Of a stretch of DNA of 64,000 nucleotides, positions 1 through 7,384 are shown piece after piece (the stretch's first letter is position 1; every line of letters begins with the position of its first letter). The notes under the pieces were generated by a model that was given only the letters and a program-made list of their open reading frames with translations, had not been told where the DNA came from and did no database searches. The stretch is taken from the NCBI GenBank assembly GCA_020849765.1, contig JADLAY010000009.1:50484-114483 (forward strand), in the 5' to 3' direction. The stretch comes from Anaerolineae bacterium. GTDB lineage: Bacteria > Chloroflexota > Anaerolineae > Aggregatilineales > Phototrophicaceae. Made by a program: the position numbers and the translations under genes.

Positions 1-2
1 AG

Positions 3-815
3 CCGGGGGATCGCGTCATCGTCGAGGCGCCCGCCTACCAGCCATTCGTGCGCGTGCTCGAAGATGCGGGCGCGCAGATCGTCCGCCTGCCGCGGCTCGC
101 GGAGCAGGGCTTCGCGCTCGATCTCGACGCGTTAGAGACAGCGCTGCAAGACGGCGCGCGGCTGATCCTGCTCTCGAATCTGCACAATCCGAGTGCGGCC
201 TGGCTGGCGCCGGATGCACTCACACACGTGATTGAACTGGCGGAGCGAGCAGGCGCGCTGGTTGTGATCGACGAGGTCTACCAGCACTTCGTCACGACGA
301 CCTCGGCGGCGGCGCTGGCCGATCACGTGGTCGCGATCAGCAGCCTGTCGAAGACCTACGGCATGGGCAGTCTGCGCTGCGGCTGGCTGATCGCCGCGCC
401 ATCACTGCAAGACCGTCTGCGCGAGGTGCATACGCTCTACGAAAACACCGTCTCGGCCATGGCCCAGGCGTTGGCGGCGCGCGTCTGGTCGCACATCGGC
501 GACTACCGCGCCCTGGCGGTCGAGCGGGCGGCGGCCAACCGCGAGTGCCTGCAAGCTTTCGCCGCGCCGCTGATCGCCGATGGTTTGATCGCGGGTGATG
601 TGCCGGAGCAGGGCTGCGTCTATTTCCCGCGGCTGGTGCGCGTCAGTGATGCGGATGCCTTCTCGCGGCGCGCCGTGCGGGATTTCGGCGTGGTCGTCGT
701 GCCGGGGACGTTCTTCGAGATGCCGGGGCACATCCGCATCGGGTACGGCGGCGATGGCGCGCGGCTGGCGGCGGGCTTGGAACGGTTGGCGGACGCGATC
801 CGAGCGGGATCGTAG
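3..815 (+). CDS. PLP-dependent aminotransferase, class I/II (5' truncated)
   Basis: The frame is open to the left edge, so the gene starts outside the window; about 270 C-terminal residues are present. They show the fold-type I aminotransferase core: the Asp that pairs with the PLP pyridine nitrogen in VVIDEVYQHF, then the Schiff-base lysine in SSLSKTYGMG (Lys codon 351-353), then a small C-terminal domain. The substrate cannot be read from sequence; capreomycidine-synthase-like and aspartate-type aminotransferases are both possible. It ends at TAG 813-815, which lies inside a REP-like hairpin element. It converges on ruvC. Confidence 0.88.
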   Translation, partial: PGDRVIVEAPAYQPFVRVLEDAGAQIVRLPRLAEQGFALDLDALETALQDGARLILLSNLHNPSAAWLAPDALTHVIELAERAGALVVIDEVYQHFVTTTSAAALADHVVAISSLSKTYGMGSLRCGWLIAAPSLQDRLREVHTLYENTVSAMAQALAARVWSHIGDYRALAVERAAANRECLQAFAAPLIADGLIAGDVPEQGCVYFPRLVRVSDADAFSRRAVRDFGVVVVPGTFFEMPGHIRIGYGGDGARLAAGLERLADAIRAGS

Positions 816-862
816 GGGCGACTCATCGGGTCGCCCAGGGCAAGGCATCGCCTTGCCCCTAC
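812..862. repeat. REP-like element: GTAG ... CTAC frame around two hairpins
   Basis: GTAGGGG at 812-818 and CCCCTAC at 856-862 bracket two short hairpins, GGGCGA-CTCATCGGG-TCGCCC and GGGCAAGG-CATC-GCCTTGCCC. The same GTAG/CTAC frame with different stem sequences recurs at 5888-5944, 27931-27979 and 42926-42955. The aminotransferase stop codon lies in the left end. Confidence 0.7.
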
Positions 863-884
863 AGGGGTATGTCCATTTGACAGG

Positions 885-1373
885 TCAGTACAAATTGTCG
901 ATCTGCGAGTATTGAATGGCCGTGATGGCGATGGCGAGCGCGTCGGCGGCGTCGTCCGGCTTGGGCACGGTCTCCAGCCCGAGCAGCATGCGCACCATCT
1001 CCTGCATCTGCGGCTTTTTGGCGTTGCCGTAACCGGTGACGGTCTGCTTGATGATGCTCGGCTGGTACTCGGCGATCGGCACGTTCGCCAGCGAGAGCGA
1101 CAGCAGGATGACGCCGCGCCCCTGGGCGACGGTGATGGCGGTCGTGATGTTCTTGCCGAAGTACAACTGCTCGACGGCGGCCAGCTCCGGCTTGTGGACG
1201 TCGATCAGCGCGGTCAGCTCGTCGTAGATCGTGCGCAGGCGCTCCGGCATCGGCTGGCCCGCGGGCGTCGTGATCACGCCGTAGGCGATCGCCTGGAGCG
1301 CGCCGTCGTGCAGTTGGCGCACGAAGCCATAGCCGACCGTGGCTGTGCCGGGGTCAATGCCGAGGGCTAACAC
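885..1373 (-). CDS. ruvC: Crossover junction endodeoxyribonuclease RuvC
   Basis: RuvC is the Holliday-junction resolvase that works with the RuvAB branch migration motor. The 162 residues match family length. The four acidic catalytic residues are visible at D7 (GIDPGTATVGYG), E68 (AAVEQLYFGK), D141 and D144 (PDDAADALAIAI). The start ATG is immediately followed by the expected first strand, LALGIDPG. It lies downstream of yebC on the same strand, a common pairing, but 368 bp of repeats separate them. ruvB is about 38 kb away and ruvA is not in the window. Confidence 0.96.
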   Translation of the reverse strand: MLALGIDPGTATVGYGFVRQLHDGALQAIAYGVITTPAGQPMPERLRTIYDELTALIDVHKPELAAVEQLYFGKNITTAITVAQGRGVILLSLSLANVPIAEYQPSIIKQTVTGYGNAKKPQMQEMVRMLLGLETVPKPDDAADALAIAITAIQYSQIDNLY

Positions 1374-1382
1374 GGGACGCTC

Positions 1383-1515
1383 AGTGCTGAGTGCTGAATG
1401 CTGAGTGCTGGGTTCGAATGCGGGTACTCGGTACTCAGTACTGGGTACTCAGTGCTCAGTGCTCGGTGCTCGGTGGGGGGAAGGGGGTACTCAGTACTCA
1501 GTACTTGGTACTCAG
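1383..1515. repeat. Degenerate heptad repeat array, TNCTCAG family
   Basis: About sixteen 7-bp units in near-perfect register, of the type TACTCAG / TGCTGAG / TACTGGG / TGCTCGG, interrupted twice by short G-rich spacers. It fills the ruvC-yebC gap. Units vary at positions 2, 5 and 6 but keep the 7-bp period. Related arrays occur at 13225, 14112, 16752, 22886 and 39268. Confidence 0.85.
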
Positions 1516-1566
1516 ATTCTGGGATCGCCTTCTTGTTGAGATGCACAGATTGCGCCCTGATTCCTA

Positions 1567-1665
1567 AGCCCCTTCAGTGGGCTGGATAAACGTTAGCCGA
1601 CGGGTTGACCCGTCGGCGACACAACATGAGTTTGTGTTCGGCCTTTGCCGAACGCGTTAGTCTCC
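1567..1665. repeat. Cluster of four short hairpins
   Basis: Four successive inverted repeats of unrelated sequence: AGCCC-CTTCAGT-GGGCT, CCGACGGG-TTGA-CCCGTCGG, ACACAA-CATGAGT-TTGTGT and GTTCGGC-CTTT-GCCGAAC. Two have 7-nt loops. The first is the reverse complement of the ACTGAAG-loop hairpin seen near 39205. None is followed by a T-run, so they do not look like simple terminators. Confidence 0.75.
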
Positions 1666-1675
1666 AAACGCCACA

Positions 1676-1741
1676 AGCCGAAAGCTGATTGCCGAGAGCC
1701 GTCCAGCTAAGCGCTAAGCGCTCACAGCTAAAAGCTATCCG
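1676..1741. repeat. Heptad repeat array, NNNNGCT family
   Basis: Units AAGCGCT, AAGCGCT, CACAGCT, AAAAGCT and ATCCGCT follow each other at 7-bp spacing immediately after the yebC stop codon. The same GCT-type heptads occur at 49500-49585. Confidence 0.65.
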
Positions 1742-2494
1742 CTACGCCGTCTCAAACGCGCTGAGGGCCTCATCCGTCATCATCAGGTTGCTGGCGACGC
1801 CCTGGACGTCGTCCAGTTCTTCCAGCTCACTCATGATGCGCAGGTTCTGGATCGCCTTCTCGACCGGCACTTCGGTCTCGTTCTTGGCCATCCATTTGAG
1901 TTCGGACTCGTCGATCTCGTAGCCCGCCTCGGTCAGCGCTTCTTCGACGGCGGCGAACAGTTCGCGCGGGGTGAAGACGACGATCGTGCCGTCTTCGTCG
2001 ACGACGTCATCGGCGCCCGCTTCGGCGGCGACCAGGAACACCTCGTCGAAATTGAGCGAGTCGCCCGCGAGCACGATCCAGCCCTTGCGCTCGAACTGCC
2101 ACAGCACCGAGCCAACCGACGCCATCGACCCGCCAAACTTGTTGAAGATGCGCTTCATCTCGCCGAGTGTGCGGTTCTTGTTGTCGGTCAGCACGTCGAT
2201 GACGATGCCGACGCCTTCGACGCCATAGGCCTCGAAGTTGATCTCCTCCGTGGTGTCGCCTTCGAGTTTGCCCGTGCCTTTGAGGATGGCGCGCTCGATG
2301 TTCTCCTTCGGCATGTTGGCGGCGCGGGCTTTCTGGACGGCCATGCGCAGCTTGGCATTGGCGGTCTCGTCACCGCCGCCTTCGCGTGCAGCCTGCACGA
2401 TATCACGACCGATGCGCGTGAAGATTTTGCCGCGCTTGGCGTCCTCGGCACCCTTCTTGCGCTTGATTGTCGACCATTTACTATGTCCAGACAT
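1742..2494 (-). CDS. yebC: YebC/PmpR family regulatory protein
   Basis: A 250-residue YebC protein starting at the canonical MSGHSKW. The upstream in-frame TTG at 2512 is not used here because ATG 2494 has a GGGAG ribosome site and matches the family N-terminus. YebC proteins were first called transcription regulators; members have since been linked to relief of ribosome stalling, so the precise role is open. The RGKIFTRIGRDI and NIERAI segments and the C-terminal EAGADDV domain are all present. A promoter with a perfect TATAAT lies 42-70 bp upstream, divergent from the next gene. Confidence 0.95.
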   Translation of the reverse strand: MSGHSKWSTIKRKKGAEDAKRGKIFTRIGRDIVQAAREGGGDETANAKLRMAVQKARAANMPKENIERAILKGTGKLEGDTTEEINFEAYGVEGVGIVIDVLTDNKNRTLGEMKRIFNKFGGSMASVGSVLWQFERKGWIVLAGDSLNFDEVFLVAAEAGADDVVDEDGTIVVFTPRELFAAVEEALTEAGYEIDESELKWMAKNETEVPVEKAIQNLRIMSELEELDDVQGVASNLMMTDEALSAFETA

Positions 2495-2535
2495 ATGCTC
2501 TCCCACTCTCAAGACATGACTTCAAAGTTGCAATT

Positions 2536-2564
2536 ATTATACCTGACAGGCGCGCGAGCGTCGA
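2536..2564 (-). promoter_or_regulatory. yebC promoter (-35 TCGACG, -10 TATAAT)
   Basis: Read on the minus strand, TCGACG (2564-2559) and a consensus TATAAT (2541-2536) are 17 bp apart and about 42 bp upstream of the yebC start. The match is to sigma-A type promoters. Confidence 0.6.
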
Positions 2565-2594
2565 GATGGGGCACTTGCGCGGGCGGCAGCGTGC

Positions 2595-2600
2595 TATAAT
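2595..2600 (+). promoter_or_regulatory. -10 element TATAAT for the gene at 2640
   Basis: A perfect TATAAT sits 40 bp upstream of the MSTTTT start. The only -35-like hexamer, TTGCGC (2575-2580), is 14 bp away, which is short, so only the -10 is firm. Confidence 0.45.
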
Positions 2601-2639
2601 ACGAGCCGATATGTTCGCATGGCCTTTCGCATAGTCAGT

Positions 2640-4100
2640 ATGAGCACGACCACCACACGCGAATATCAACGCGTTCGCAATCGCAAACAAGAGAGTGTCG
2701 CCTGGGGCGTGCTCTGGATCGCGCTCGGCCTCTTCTTCGCCATCATCGCGCTGAGCAGCATGGGCGTCTACTACTTCCTGTTCCGCTCGACCCTGCCGCT
2801 GCAATCCCAACTGGAAGTGACGCGCGGCACGCTCGGCGTGACCGGCACCGACCTGATCGAGCAGGTCGTGCGCGGCGACCGCCAACCCTATCTCTCATTC
2901 GGCGACATTGTGACCGTCAATCCCGACTCGCAGGGCCTGCTGCTGATCGACGATGTACGCCTGGAGAATGCGCCGTACGTCGCCGCGGTGACGCTGCGCA
3001 ATGACACGTCGGTCACACTCAACGAGGCGGCGCGACCACGCTACGATTGGAGCAGCCAGCCTTACACGCTCGATCTCACCAATCTGATCGGCGAGGTCGA
3101 AGTGCTGATCTCGGATCGGGTCGACCGCGCCGTGCGCATCGGCCTGAGCACCCGGAGCGGCGATTCGGCCATCCTGACCAGCCCTGGCCAATACATCATC
3201 AGCGCGCGCGGTGACCAGCTCGCCATCTCCAACTTCCAGGGCACTGCGCTGTTGGTGACCGACGATCGCACCAACAGCCGGGCCGTGCCCGCCGGGCAGC
3301 TCGGTCTGCTGACGACGAGCAGCAACGAGATCAACCTGCAGGCGGGCTATGTCAACCTGTTGGGCGACCGCGGCTTCCGCGAGGCAAACGTGGTCGAGAG
3401 CGACTCGGCGGCGACGACCGGGCGCACGGTCACCAGCTGGATCTGCACCGATCCGCCGCATGACCCGCCGCGCGGCGCGTACGCGATCGAGAGTTTCGAC
3501 GGGCGCACAGCTCTGCACATCGTGCGCGGCGGCGGCGCGGAGACGCACGGCGAAACGCGCTGCACGAAATATTTCGGCGCGGGCTCGACCGGCGTCAACG
3601 TCGCCGAGCACAACTATCTGGCGCTGCACGTGACGTTCTACGTCGTCAGCCAGTCGCTGTCCGTCTGCGGCGTGGCGGGGACGGAATGCCCGCTGATGCT
3701 GCACATGCAGTACATCCCGCAGTTGACGCCGGATACAGAAGGGTCGACGACGACGACGGATGCGACGGCGAACGGCACGTCCGAGCAGAGCTTCGGGCCA
3801 ATCCCGGTCGAAGATTTGCCCGTGCGCGATTGGCACCACGGTTTCTACACCGTGCCCGCGGATCAGGTGCAGTCGCCGCTGCGCTGTGATACCTGCCCGC
3901 AGGAGCACTCGTACATCCGCCCAGGACGCTGGTTCACCTACGACAGCGGCAATCTGATGGCGCTGTTCCCCCAGGAGCAGAAGCCCGGCTCGATCCTGAG
4001 CTTCAGCTTCTACGCCTCCGGCCACGAATATGAGGTCTACGTCAGCGAGGTCGCGCTGCTGGTCGACTCGCTGCCAGAGTCCGCCGAACCCGCCGGTTAA
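2640..4100 (+). CDS. Single-pass membrane protein with extracytoplasmic FecR-like region
   Basis: Function unknown. Residues from MSTTTTREYQ form a short basic cytoplasmic tail, followed by one transmembrane segment (WIALGLFFAIIALSSMGVYYF) and an exported region of about 430 residues. Part of it (ISARGDQLAISNFQGTALLV, then VPAGQLGLL) resembles the beta-rich FecR-type domain. The distal half has paired cysteines (CTDPP/TRCTKYF, CGVAGTEC, CDTC), consistent with an oxidising compartment. An in-frame ATG at 2619 is an alternative start. The stop codon TAA lies within the left end of a MITE-like element. Confidence 0.75.
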   Translation: MSTTTTREYQRVRNRKQESVAWGVLWIALGLFFAIIALSSMGVYYFLFRSTLPLQSQLEVTRGTLGVTGTDLIEQVVRGDRQPYLSFGDIVTVNPDSQGLLLIDDVRLENAPYVAAVTLRNDTSVTLNEAARPRYDWSSQPYTLDLTNLIGEVEVLISDRVDRAVRIGLSTRSGDSAILTSPGQYIISARGDQLAISNFQGTALLVTDDRTNSRAVPAGQLGLLTTSSNEINLQAGYVNLLGDRGFREANVVESDSAATTGRTVTSWICTDPPHDPPRGAYAIESFDGRTALHIVRGGGAETHGETRCTKYFGAGSTGVNVAEHNYLALHVTFYVVSQSLSVCGVAGTECPLMLHMQYIPQLTPDTEGSTTTTDATANGTSEQSFGPIPVEDLPVRDWHHGFYTVPADQVQSPLRCDTCPQEHSYIRPGRWFTYDSGNLMALFPQEQKPGSILSFSFYASGHEYEVYVSEVALLVDSLPESAEPAG

Positions 4101-4304
4101 CGGAGAGGTGGTCATAATTCAGTTTTGCCGCTGCTTGCCCTCAACCCCCGGCCCCTTCTCTCAACCTTCGGTGACCTTGCGGTTACAGGGAGAAGGGGAG
4201 AAAAATCGGCTCTGAAAGTCCCTCTCCATCAGGGAGAGGGATTTAGGGTGAGGGCAAAAAACGCACCAGAGGTTCATCACGGTTTATGACCATCTCTAGG
4301 CTAG
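4097..4304. mobile_element. MITE-like element, copy 1
   Basis: The ends are imperfect inverted repeats (4097-4117 and 4284-4304) sharing GGTCATAA and most flanking bases. The interior is a long near-palindrome with the arms CCCTCAACCCCCGGCCCC and GGGAGAGGGATTTAGGGTGA. No coding sequence lies inside. A 9-bp direct repeat TAACGGAGA occurs at 4098-4106 and 4306-4314, possibly a target duplication. Other copies are at 14914-15095, 25641-25824 and, as the core only, 40556-40690. Confidence 0.75.
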
Positions 4305-4323
4305 CTAACGGAGACACATCCCC

Positions 4324-4689
4324 ATGGCGCAAGTCACCCCAGAGGAAATCCTGGCCGGGCACAACGTCGTCGTGCGCGACATCGCCGAGCGCCTGCGCCG
4401 CCTGATCCTGGAAGCCGCACCGGAGATGATCGAGAAGGGCTACAGCGGCTGGCACGGCATCGGTTACACCCATCCGCGCGCGGGCTATGTCTGCGCGATC
4501 TTCGTGCACGACACGGGAGTCAAGCTCGGCTTCGAGCACGGCGCCAGCCTGCACGATCCCGACGGTCGGCTGCGCCAGGGTGCGAGCAAAGGCAAGCAGG
4601 TGCGCTACCTCGAACTGCGCGAGACCGAGGACGTCGATCCGGATGTGATTCTGAGCTTTCTGGTAGACGCCATCCGCCTGAAGTCATAA
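4324..4689 (+). CDS. DUF1801-type small protein
   Basis: A 121-residue cytosolic protein without signal or membrane segment. The layout (a helix IAERLRRLILEAAPEM, then a strand-rich core GYVCAIFVHDTGVKLGFEHG, a basic turn and a C-terminal helix) matches DUF1801/YdhG-like proteins, which include proteins annotated as iron chaperones. The biochemical role of most members is not established. It starts 28 bp after the AlkZ-like gene's upstream MITE copy and is co-directional with the next gene, 28 bp away. Confidence 0.75.
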   Translation: MAQVTPEEILAGHNVVVRDIAERLRRLILEAAPEMIEKGYSGWHGIGYTHPRAGYVCAIFVHDTGVKLGFEHGASLHDPDGRLRQGASKGKQVRYLELRETEDVDPDVILSFLVDAIRLKS

Positions 4690-4717
4690 AGGGCATCGAA
4701 CAGCAGCAGCCCGCGAG

Positions 4718-5866
4718 GTGATGATGACGACAGCAACCCTAACCTGGCCGCAAGTGAACGCCTGGCGTCTGGCTCAGCAGCGCCTGACGACGCGCCTGGG
4801 ACGCGAGAACTTTGCCCACGCGGTGACACACGTCGTCGGCGTGCAGGCGCAGGTCATGTCCGCCGCCGAGCTGGCCTTGTGGGCGCGCGCCGATAGCCTG
4901 ACGCCGGGGGACGTGCAATCCGCGCTCTGGAGTGAGCGCACGCTGATCAAGACCTGGGCCATGCGCGGTACGCTGCATCTGCTGTCCGCGGAAGAGCTGC
5001 CGCTGTTCTGCGCGGCGCGGGCCGGGCGTGACCTGTTCGGCTGGCCGCGTTATTTTGCGTACTACGGCGTGAATAAGTCTCAGTTTGAGGCCTACCTGGA
5101 CGTCGCGCCGCAAGTCCTCAGCACCGAGCCGATGACGCGCGAACAGTTCGCGACCGCCGTCGCTGAGCGTACGGGCGCGCCGGAACTGCGCGAACTGATC
5201 CTGTCCAAGGGCTGGGGGACGCCGCTCAAGCCGCTGGCGTCGAGCGGGCATCTGTGCTTCGGGCCGAGCCAGGGCCAGAACGTGACCTTCGTCAACGGGC
5301 GCCAGTGGATCGGCAAGTGGGAGACGATCGACCCCGACGAAGCGCAGCACGAGATTGTGCGCCGCTTCCTGCGGGCGTTTGGCCCGGCCATCCCGCACGA
5401 CTTCACGCGCTGGTGGTGGGGCGGCACCGGCATCCCGGAGGCGAAAGCGCTCTTTGCGGCGATCGACGATGAGCTTGAGCCGGTCGAGGTCGCAGGCAAG
5501 CGCGCGTTCGTCCTGCGCGAAACGCTCGAACCGATGCAGCAGATCGACGCGGCGGAGACGGTGAATTTGCTGCCGATGTTTGACGTCTACACGCTCGGCC
5601 TGGGGCGCGATACGGAGCCGTTCTTGCCCGCTGCCTACCGCAAGCGCGTCTACCGGGCGCAGGGCTGGATCTCGGCGGTCGTGCTCGTCGGTGGCAACAT
5701 CAAGGGCGTCTGGGAGTACAAGATCCGGCGCGGGCGGGCGGCCGTCAGCGTTAGCCTGTTCGCCAAGACGACCAAGGCGCTCACGCGCGGAATCGAAGGC
5801 GACGTCGAGCGCCTGGGTGCATTTCTGAATCTGCCGGTGGAGATGACGGTCGAGGTCGAAGCGTAA
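4718..5866 (+). CDS. AlkZ/YcaQ-like winged-helix DNA glycosylase (HTH_42)
   Basis: A 382-residue protein of the HTH_42/DUF1006 family, whose characterised members (AlkZ, YcaQ) excise alkylated bases and unhook interstrand cross-links. The Q-x-Q catalytic motif of AlkZ is visible as VQAQVMS (Q43 and Q45), followed by LWARADSL and the family segment KTWAMRGTLHLL. The C-terminal half has the conserved WWGGTGIPEAK and VNLLPMFDVYTLG blocks. The start is uncertain: GTG 4718 or ATG 4721/4724, all next to GCGAGG. Confidence 0.85.
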   Translation: MMMTTATLTWPQVNAWRLAQQRLTTRLGRENFAHAVTHVVGVQAQVMSAAELALWARADSLTPGDVQSALWSERTLIKTWAMRGTLHLLSAEELPLFCAARAGRDLFGWPRYFAYYGVNKSQFEAYLDVAPQVLSTEPMTREQFATAVAERTGAPELRELILSKGWGTPLKPLASSGHLCFGPSQGQNVTFVNGRQWIGKWETIDPDEAQHEIVRRFLRAFGPAIPHDFTRWWWGGTGIPEAKALFAAIDDELEPVEVAGKRAFVLRETLEPMQQIDAAETVNLLPMFDVYTLGLGRDTEPFLPAAYRKRVYRAQGWISAVVLVGGNIKGVWEYKIRRGRAAVSVSLFAKTTKALTRGIEGDVERLGAFLNLPVEMTVEVEA

Positions 5867-5887
5867 CATTGCGGTGAACAATGGGGC

Positions 5888-5944
5888 GGACGCCTAGAAT
5901 GGCGTCCCTACGGTGTATCTGTAGGGACGGGATTCATCCCGTCC
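5888..5944. repeat. REP/BIME-like hairpin pair
   Basis: Two hairpins face each other: GGACGCC-TAGAAT-GGCGTCC followed by CTAC (5888-5911), then GTAG followed by GGACGGGAT-TC-ATCCCGTCC (5921-5944). The arrangement hairpin-CTAC-spacer-GTAG-hairpin is that of a bacterial interspersed mosaic element. The same architecture with other stems is at 27931-27979. Confidence 0.75.
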
Positions 5945-5956
5945 GCCGTCCAGATG

Positions 5957-6661
5957 TCAAAACCCCAGATTGCTCTCGCGCATGGACGTCCAGCCGCCGC
6001 GCGCGACGATCAGATGATCGACGAACTGGATGTCGAGCAGATCCCCAGCGGCGGCCAGCGCACGTGTCAGTTCGACGTCTTCGGGCGAAGGGGCCGGGTC
6101 ACCGGACGGGTGATTGTGCGCCAGGATCAGCGCCGGGCAGTTACGCGTGATCGCCTCGCGGTAGACCTCGGCGACGCGCACGACCGATGCATTGAGCGTG
6201 CCGATGTAGATCGTGGAGATGGCGACGACGCGCTGGCCGCTATCCAGCAGCAGGGCGCGCACGTGCTCCTGGGCCAGGTGAGCCATATCCTGGACCAGGC
6301 CGATGGCGTCCTCTGCGCGGCGGATGACCGGCTGGTCGTGCGGCGAGATCGTGCTCAGGCGGCGGGCCAGCTCAGCGGCGGCGAAGATCTGCAGGCGTTT
6401 CGTCTCGCCAAGGCCGTGAATATCCGTCAAATCCGCAGGGCCGAGATCGAGCAGGCCGTGCAGCCCGCCGATGCGCGCCAGGACGCGCTCTGACAGGTGG
6501 ACGACGCTTTCTTGCTGGCTGCCCGTGCGCAGAATCAGCGCCAGCAGCTCGGCGTTGGTCAGAGATGCGGCACCGAGGCGAATGAAGCGTTCACGCGGGC
6601 GTTCGCTTTCGGGGAGGTCGTGGATCGAGAGATTCGGCGGGTCAGCGGGCGACTGCGGCAT
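5957..6661 (-). CDS. radC: RadC family JAB/MPN protein
   Basis: A 234-residue RadC protein. The N-terminal helix-hairpin-helix region (ASLTNAELLALILRTG and LTDIHGLGETKRLQI) is followed by a JAMM metal-binding domain with H182 and H184 (AHNHPSGD), S192 and D195. The name comes from DNA repair but the biochemical role is unsettled; the metalloprotease-like domain is intact here. It is transcribed away from the zinc-ribbon protein, sharing an 89-bp divergent region. Confidence 0.93.
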   Translation of the reverse strand: MPQSPADPPNLSIHDLPESERPRERFIRLGAASLTNAELLALILRTGSQQESVVHLSERVLARIGGLHGLLDLGPADLTDIHGLGETKRLQIFAAAELARRLSTISPHDQPVIRRAEDAIGLVQDMAHLAQEHVRALLLDSGQRVVAISTIYIGTLNASVVRVAEVYREAITRNCPALILAHNHPSGDPAPSPEDVELTRALAAAGDLLDIQFVDHLIVARGGWTSMRESNLGF

Positions 6662-6750
6662 CGCGTGTCCTGGCGGTCTATTCTCGTGGACTTGGTGCTA
6701 TACTTGCCATCATATCACGTACCGCTCACTTACCGCCTGGAGGCGTTTTA

Positions 6751-7332
6751 ATGTTTGGATTGGACGCGGATACCACCAATAACCTCGTCGTCGGCGGGCT
6801 GGTTTACCTGGGCATGGTCGTGGCGGCCTTCTGGCTGGCGATGATCATCTGGGCTTACCGCGATATGCGCGCCCGCTCGCGCGATGCACTGGCGCAGTGG
6901 TTGGTGGCGCTTCTAGTGGCGGTCTTGAATCTTCCCGGCCTGCTCATTTACCTGTTCCTGCGCCCGCGTGAGACGCTCTCTGAAGCCTACGAGCGCTCGT
7001 TGGAAGAAGAAGCGCTCTTGCAGGAGATTGAGGAGAAGCCGGTCTGCCCGGCCTGTCGCCAGAAGGTCGACCCGGAGTGGCAGGCGTGCCCGCATTGTCA
7101 CACGCGGCTGAAGAAGCCGTGCATCCGCTGCGGGCGGATGCTCGAACTGCCGTGGGATCTGTGCCCGCACTGCGCGACGCCACAGCCCGCCAGTTACGGC
7201 GAACCGGCTTACAGCGGCGCGCCCGCCGAAGAGGTCGGCCTGCCCAAGCTGAGCCGCCGCGAACGCCGCGCCGCCCGCACAAGCGCTGCGTCCAGCAGCA
7301 GCGGCAGCATCGAGTTCGTCGACGGCGAGTGA
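6751..7332 (+). CDS. Membrane protein with double zinc ribbon
   Basis: Two N-terminal transmembrane segments (residues about 11-33 and 48-67) precede a cytosolic coiled segment rich in Glu (LEEEALLQEIEEKP) and two zinc ribbons: CPAC...CPHC and CIRC...CPHC. The tail is basic and Ser-rich. GGAGG lies 9 bp before the ATG and a TATACT -10 element at 6699-6704. The ribbons suggest protein or nucleic-acid contact at the membrane; no specific function can be assigned. Confidence 0.8.
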   Translation: MFGLDADTTNNLVVGGLVYLGMVVAAFWLAMIIWAYRDMRARSRDALAQWLVALLVAVLNLPGLLIYLFLRPRETLSEAYERSLEEEALLQEIEEKPVCPACRQKVDPEWQACPHCHTRLKKPCIRCGRMLELPWDLCPHCATPQPASYGEPAYSGAPAEEVGLPKLSRRERRAARTSAASSSSGSIEFVDGE

Positions 7333-7384
7333 GCAGCCAGTTGCCGAATGCCAGTCAAACCAGCGGGTCACGAGGAGTGATACG

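Noticed and set aside
1408..1425. GGTTCGAAT resembling a tRNA T-loop
   Set aside because: No acceptor, D or anticodon arms around it; it lies in a heptad array. I found no tRNA in the window.
1383..1515. Tandem repeats as a possible CRISPR array
   Set aside because: The unit is 7 bp and degenerate, with no alternation of constant repeats and unique spacers and no cas genes in the window.
2575..2600. Full sigma-A promoter TTGCGC ... TATAAT
   Set aside because: The spacing is 14 bp, too short for confidence; only the -10 is reported.
2481..2885. 134-codon minus-strand reading frame over the yebC promoter region
   Set aside because: It runs antisense to the membrane-protein gene and across the yebC promoter, has no ribosome site and shows no family features.
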